Under the pieces are notes generated by a model. It was not told the origin of the DNA. It did no database searches and saw only the letters and a program-made list of their open reading frames with translations. Of a stretch of DNA of 64,000 bases, positions 60,641 to 64,000 are shown piece after piece. Origin of the DNA: Bradyrhizobium sp. LHD-71 (GTDB lineage: Bacteria > Pseudomonadota > Alphaproteobacteria > Rhizobiales > Xanthobacteraceae); assembly GCF_031157255.1 (NCBI RefSeq), contig NZ_JAVIFX010000013.1, positions 62,001-126,000 on the forward strand, read 5' to 3'. Every line of letters begins with the position of its first letter. Position 1 is the stretch's first letter. The position numbers were made by a program, and so were the translations under genes.

Positions 60641-61639
60641 TCAGGCCGTCAGGATCACCGCCGTTGGCACCGTGCCGGTTTTCTCAAAGGCTTCGACACT
60701 GGCCATCGTCGTGCGCGCAATCTCGGTCATTGCCTCGTGAGTGAAGAACGCCTGATGGCCGGTAATCAGCACATTGGGAAATGTCATCAGCCGCGCGAGT
60801 ACATCGTCCTGAATGACCTTGTCAGAGAGGTCACGAAAGAAGACGTCTGCTTCTTCCTCATAGACATCCATCCCGAAGCTGCCGACCTGACCATTCTTCA
60901 GCCCACGGACGATCTGCCGGGTATCGGCCACGGCGCCGCGGCTCGTATTGATCAGCATCGCTCCATGCTTCATCGTGTCGACGGCATTGCGATCTATGAA
61001 ATGGAACGTGTCCGGCGTGAGCGGACAATGCAATGTCAGGATGTCCGCCTGGGACACGAGCTCCTGTTTGGGCAGGTAATGCACCCCGAGCGCTTCGCAC
61101 GCGGGGTTCGGACTGGGATCGTAAGCGGCGACAAGGCAGCCGAAGCCGCGGGCGATGGTTGCGACCCGCGTCCCGATCTCTCCGGTTCCGACGATGCCGA
61201 TGGTCTTGCCGCGAAGGTCGAACCCGAGGAGGCCTGTAAGCGAGAAATTGCCTTCGCGGGTTCGATTGTAGGCCCGATGGATCTTGCGGTTCAGGCACAG
61301 GATCATCGCGACGGTATGCTCTGCGACTGCATAGGGCGAATAGGCCGGAACGCGAGCTACCGTGAGTCCATGCGACGATGCCGTCGAAAGATCGACATTG
61401 TTGAAGCCCGCGCATCTGAGCGCGATCAGCTTGATGCCGATTTTTGCCAGCTCTTCGATGCATTTGGCGTCAAGCAGGTCATTGACGAAGACGCAGACCG
61501 CCTTCGCGCCCTCAGCGAGCGGCGCCGAGGTCGCATCCAGTTTGGTGTCGAAGAAGACCAGCTGCTGCTTTGCGCGCTCGGCTGCTTCCGTCAGGTATAG
61601 TTGGTCATCGGGTGTCGTCGAAAATACCGCTACGCGCAT
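60641..61639 (-). CDS. D-2-hydroxyacid dehydrogenase, D-lactate-dehydrogenase-like
   Basis: A 332-residue NAD-dependent dehydrogenase from ATG 61639. The catalytic Arg is in [11 protein letters not shown], Rossmann motif [10 protein letters not shown], catalytic Glu region FGMDVYEEE and catalytic His in ITGHQAFFT. The AFF after the His and the length match LdhA-type D-lactate dehydrogenases, which reduce pyruvate to D-lactate. The longer frame to 61735 runs into a broken LOG-family gene and is not used. Monocistronic. Confidence 0.92.
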   Translation of the reverse strand: MRVAVFSTTPDDQLYLTEAAERAKQQLVFFDTKLDATSAPLAEGAKAVCVFVNDLLDAKCIEELAKIGIKLIALRCAGFNNVDLSTASSHGLTVARVPAYSPYAVAEHTVAMILCLNRKIHRAYNRTREGNFSLTGLLGFDLRGKTIGIVGTGEIGTRVATIARGFGCLVAAYDPSPNPACEALGVHYLPKQELVSQADILTLHCPLTPDTFHFIDRNAVDTMKHGAMLINTSRGAVADTRQIVRGLKNGQVGSFGMDVYEEEADVFFRDLSDKVIQDDVLARLMTFPNVLITGHQAFFTHEAMTEIARTTMASVEAFEKTGTVPTAVILTA

Positions 61640-61676
61640 CGTGAGGCCGCTTCGGCTTGCGATCAGTATTGAACGC

Positions 61677-62062
61677 TCAATTGCGGCGACGAACAAACGT
61701 TCCCGTGTCCTGAACAATCTGACGTCCGCCCGCACTGTTCACGAGCGCGCCGCCTCGCTCGGAGACGATTCGGCCGAACTGTCGTTCCTGCTCATACCAG
61801 TGAGCGGAGCGCGAGCCGGGGCGAGGGGCCGCGCCTGGAAGAAGGGGGCGGTGGCAGCGCTGGCGCTGCCGCTGCCGCCCGGCATGATGCGCGCACTGCC
61901 GAAGACCACGACCGTAGAGGCAACTCCCCAATTTCTGAGGTTCTCTTCGGCCTTGGCGTATTCCAGCAAGAACCGCACACCCCGCATCGAATCCCCGAGG
62001 ATGAAATCCTCGTCCAACGCTGCCAGCCGATATGCAGAGTGCGTCGGTTCATATTCAGCCAT
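61677..62062 (-). pseudogene. LOG-family (TIGR00730-like) nucleotide-processing gene, frameshifted and truncated
   Basis: The frame beginning at ATG 62062 encodes a LOG-type N-terminus (AYRLAALDEDFIL, RPVRxxLEY-like segment SMRGVRFLLEYAKAEE, then VVFGSARI). It then loses similarity. Another frame ending at 61677 resumes family-like sequence (HWYEQERQFGRIVSERGG). That implies one or more frameshifts near 61790-61850. The frame stops before the PGGxGTxxE nucleotide motif, and the C-terminal half is absent; D-lactate dehydrogenase begins at 61639. I read it as a decayed remnant. Sequencing error could explain the shift but not the missing C-terminus. Confidence 0.65.
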
Positions 62063-62360
62063 GGCGCCTCTCTTTTTCTCACGGTGCGCAGTTCAACTGT
62101 CTGTCGGTCGCGACGCGAATAACGCGCTGCCAGATGCGTTACTGATCGCGCTGCGCCGGGCCGATGGAATTGAAGCGAATTTTCCTGAAAAGCAAGGCGA
62201 ACCCGGGAATCCTATTAGGGACATTATCTAAGTTGTCTCGGAGCGGCCGGCTGCCGATCATTTATATTGTGATTGCTGAACGGTGCCTGCACGCAAGGAA
62301 CTTTCAACACTCTCTGCCGGTTTCTGGCGAGGGTGGCCGCTCTATGAGGGCGTGTGAGCC
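62063..62360. other. 298-base region upstream of LOG remnant
   Basis: No supported gene or clear promoter. A short frame starting at 62164 has no recognisable features. The region is less GC-rich around 62180-62290. Confidence 0.4.
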
Positions 62361-62567
62361 ATGGAAGCCGCAAACCACGAGTTCGATCACATAGCGAAGT
62401 TTGTCTGGTTTGGAGAGCCTGATGCCGCTCGGCTCGTAGCCGGGATGACGAACAGAGACAGGCACGCCCTCGAGCAATGCCTGTTGTCGCTTTACGGTGT
62501 TTCCGTCGATCTGACGGGCGACGAAGCCGACATCGCCGCCGCGCTGGACAAGGCGCGACGTATATAG
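62361..62567 (+). CDS. Small hypothetical protein
   Basis: A 68-residue frame starting at ATG 62361. It is fairly GC3-biased and has a plausible protein composition (HEFDHIAKFVW, then VSVDLTGDEADIAAALDKARRI with a helical C-terminus). No known domain recognised. The ribosome site is weak (GAGGG 11 bases upstream). It could be a small regulatory protein or a chance frame. Confidence 0.4.
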   Translation: MEAANHEFDHIAKFVWFGEPDAARLVAGMTNRDRHALEQCLLSLYGVSVDLTGDEADIAAALDKARRI

Positions 62568-62623
62568 TGCTGCTCGATCTTCATCTGTTACGCTGCGGGT
62601 CTGCAACGATAAGCCGACGATGT

Positions 62624-63658
62624 TCACTGAGGCGGGATGTTCGCGTCCTTGACCACCGCGGCCCACTTTTGAATTTCTGAGCGGATATGGTCCAAAAACT
62701 CTGACGGTGTCCCACCGATCGGTTCGACGCCCTGTTCCGCGAAACGACGCTTGACGTCATCCATGTTCAGGATCGCGTTCATTTCGGCGTTGAGCTTGCG
62801 GGTGATCTCCGTCGGCATTCCGGCCGGCCCGACGACGCCGAACCAGACGCTGACCTCGTAACCGGGGGCGCCCGCTTCGGACACCGTCGGAACGTTTTCA
62901 GCGAGTGTCGTACGCGTCTTGCTGCTGACGCCGAGCGCGCGCAATTTGCCGGCGTTGATCTGTGGCAGCACGTTCGGCGTGTTGTCGAAGGCCGCATCGA
63001 TATGTTCGCCGAGCAGATCGTTCACCATCGGCGCGCTGCCCTTATACGGCACGTGCACGATATCGATTCCGGCCATGCTCTTGAACAATTCCATCGAGAG
63101 ATGGTTGGACGAGCCCGTGCCCGTGGAGCCGTAGCTGACCTTTCCGGGATTCGTCTTGGCGTAGTCGATCAGCTCCTTGACCGAGTGAATCGGCATGGAA
63201 GGCCTGACCACCAGAAGATTCTGTGTCTGGCCCGCGAGGATCAGCGGCGTGAAGTCTTTCGCCGTGTCGTAGGGCAAATTCTTGTAGATGCTCGGGTTGG
63301 CGCCGAACGGAAACGCCACGCCGAGCAGGGTGTAGCCATCGGCTGGCGCCTTGGCGACGGCATCCGTACCGATCAGCGTGCCGCCGCCGGGACGGTTTTC
63401 GACCACGACGGGTACGCCCCAGGCTTCCTGAAGCTTTTGCGAGACGATCCGTGCCAGCGTGTCGTTGAATCCGCCGGGCGGGTAGGGGACGATGTAGCGG
63501 ATGGTCCGGCTCGGGTAGCGCTCGGACTCAGCCGGCGCAGCGGCGGTCTGGGCGGATGCCGCCGTCGCGCCGGCCAGGAGAGCGAGCAGAACGCTGCAGG
63601 CGAAGTGAAGAAGACGGATTGCGCTCGACGTAACTTCAGCCCGCTGCGGTCTAGACAT
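62624..63658 (-). CDS. Bug/TctC-family binding protein
   Basis: A 344-residue periplasmic protein with a signal peptide of about 37 residues ending in AASAQ. Bug motifs: YPSRTIRYIVPYPPGG, GGFNDTLAR, ENRPGGGT, SSNHLSMELF and HVPYKG. Its ATG overlaps the stop of the upstream enolase-superfamily gene by 8 bases, so the two are coupled. Probably delivers the sugar acid or other hydroxy acid used by that enzyme. There are no adjacent tctAB genes inside the window. Confidence 0.9.
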   Translation of the reverse strand: MSRPQRAEVTSSAIRLLHFACSVLLALLAGATAASAQTAAAPAESERYPSRTIRYIVPYPPGGFNDTLARIVSQKLQEAWGVPVVVENRPGGGTLIGTDAVAKAPADGYTLLGVAFPFGANPSIYKNLPYDTAKDFTPLILAGQTQNLLVVRPSMPIHSVKELIDYAKTNPGKVSYGSTGTGSSNHLSMELFKSMAGIDIVHVPYKGSAPMVNDLLGEHIDAAFDNTPNVLPQINAGKLRALGVSSKTRTTLAENVPTVSEAGAPGYEVSVWFGVVGPAGMPTEITRKLNAEMNAILNMDDVKRRFAEQGVEPIGGTPSEFLDHIRSEIQKWAAVVKDANIPPQ

Positions 63659-64000
63659 AGCAAGGTCCCTCGATCAGTGGATGCGCATTGATGAATGCTT
63701 CATTGATCTCCACGCCAAGTCCGGGCGTTTCCGACGGCTTGACGCAACCGTTGGCGTCGAGCACGTAGGGCACGCCGCCGACTTCGTCACGGAAGGGGTT
63801 GTGCTTGGCAACATCGCCTTCGAAGTATCCCGGAAGATCGACGGCCGCGAGCACGTTGATGGACGCCGCCATGTTGATGCCGGTTGCCGACGTGTGCGGA
63901 TTGAACGAAAGCTTCCACGCATAGGCCATGCCGGCGATCCGCACAGCTTCGGTCACGCCGCCGGTCTTGGACAAATCCGGCTGTACGTAGCTGACCGCGC
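63651..64000 (-). CDS. Mandelate racemase/muconate-lactonizing enzyme, C-terminal part (runs off window)
   Basis: The frame is open to the right edge and encodes the C-terminal barrel of an enolase-superfamily enzyme. SYVQPDLSKTGGVTEAVRIAGMA carries the metal-ligand Asp strand typical of the family and LSFNPHTSATGINMAAS the catalytic-His region. The terminal roughly 50 residues form the capping region. The start is outside the window. Such enzymes dehydrate sugar acids or isomerise lactones. The gene is coupled to a Bug binding protein. Confidence 0.85.
   Translation of the reverse strand, partial: AVSYVQPDLSKTGGVTEAVRIAGMAYAWKLSFNPHTSATGINMAASINVLAAVDLPGYFEGDVAKHNPFRDEVGGVPYVLDANGCVKPSETPGLGVEINEAFINAHPLIEGPCYV

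Noticed and set aside
1-64000. Insertion sequences, integrases, CRISPR repeats, tRNA or rRNA genes
   Set aside because: None was recognised: no transposase motifs, no regular direct repeats and no tRNA-like cloverleaf seen by eye.

Overview
The window looks like chromosomal DNA of a high-GC alphaproteobacterium, most likely from the Bradyrhizobium/Rhodopseudomonas/Afipia group. This is inferred from strong G/C third-position bias, GGAGG-type ribosome sites, GTG starts, six Bug/TctC binding proteins, short secreted Gly/Ala/Tyr-rich proteins and a DUF4142 remnant. I saw no rRNA, tRNA, CRISPR array, phage gene or transposase.

Positions 1-43,500 form a transport-and-catabolism region for organic acids. 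It holds, in order: a TRAP transporter (dctPQM, 468-3536); a zinc metallopeptidase; and a minus-strand cassette (10264 to 4732) of HMG-CoA-lyase-like enzyme, two hotdog hydratase halves, acyl-CoA synthetase, Bug protein and racemase-like protein. Divergent from that cassette are a methylisocitrate-lyase-like gene and a LysR regulator. Next is a second minus cassette (15726 to 12551: racemase-like, SDR, Bug, isochorismatase-like), divergent from a third racemase-like gene and two flavoprotein dehydrogenases. A complete tripartite tricarboxylate operon follows (25870 to 19949: ketopantoate-reductase-like, TctC, amidohydrolase, oxaloacetate-decarboxylase-like, TctB, TctA). It is divergent from a two-subunit TPP decarboxylase, a CMD-like protein, a Bug protein and a flavin monooxygenase. 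A full branched-chain-type ABC operon (32061-36586) carries a ketopantoate-reductase-like gene at its end. An SsuABC/NitT-type ABC operon with a flavoprotein and a Bug protein (42826 to 37715) is divergent from an HpaR-like MarR regulator. A 29-bp dyad is nearly identical in two of the divergent promoter regions and related in a third, which suggests shared control.

Positions 43,500-58,700 form a sulfatase region. Three sulfatases with intact Cys-type formylglycine motifs occur with one aerobic formylglycine-generating enzyme. The enzyme leads an operon (56972 to 49779) of two multi-pass membrane proteins, sulfatase, DUF202 protein and sulfatase, ending in a strong hairpin. Two paralogous SphA/MetA-type outer-membrane channel proteins flank this region. 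A DUF1622/HAD pair and several small secreted proteins are interspersed. None of the sulfatases, nor the maturase, shows a signal peptide, so uptake followed by cytoplasmic desulfation is the simplest reading.

Positions 58,700-64,000 carry a zinc alcohol dehydrogenase, a D-lactate-dehydrogenase-like enzyme, a broken LOG-family gene, another Bug protein and the 3' part of a mandelate-racemase/muconate-lactonizing-type gene that runs off the window.

Family assignments rest on motifs and gene order read by eye; substrates are not determined.
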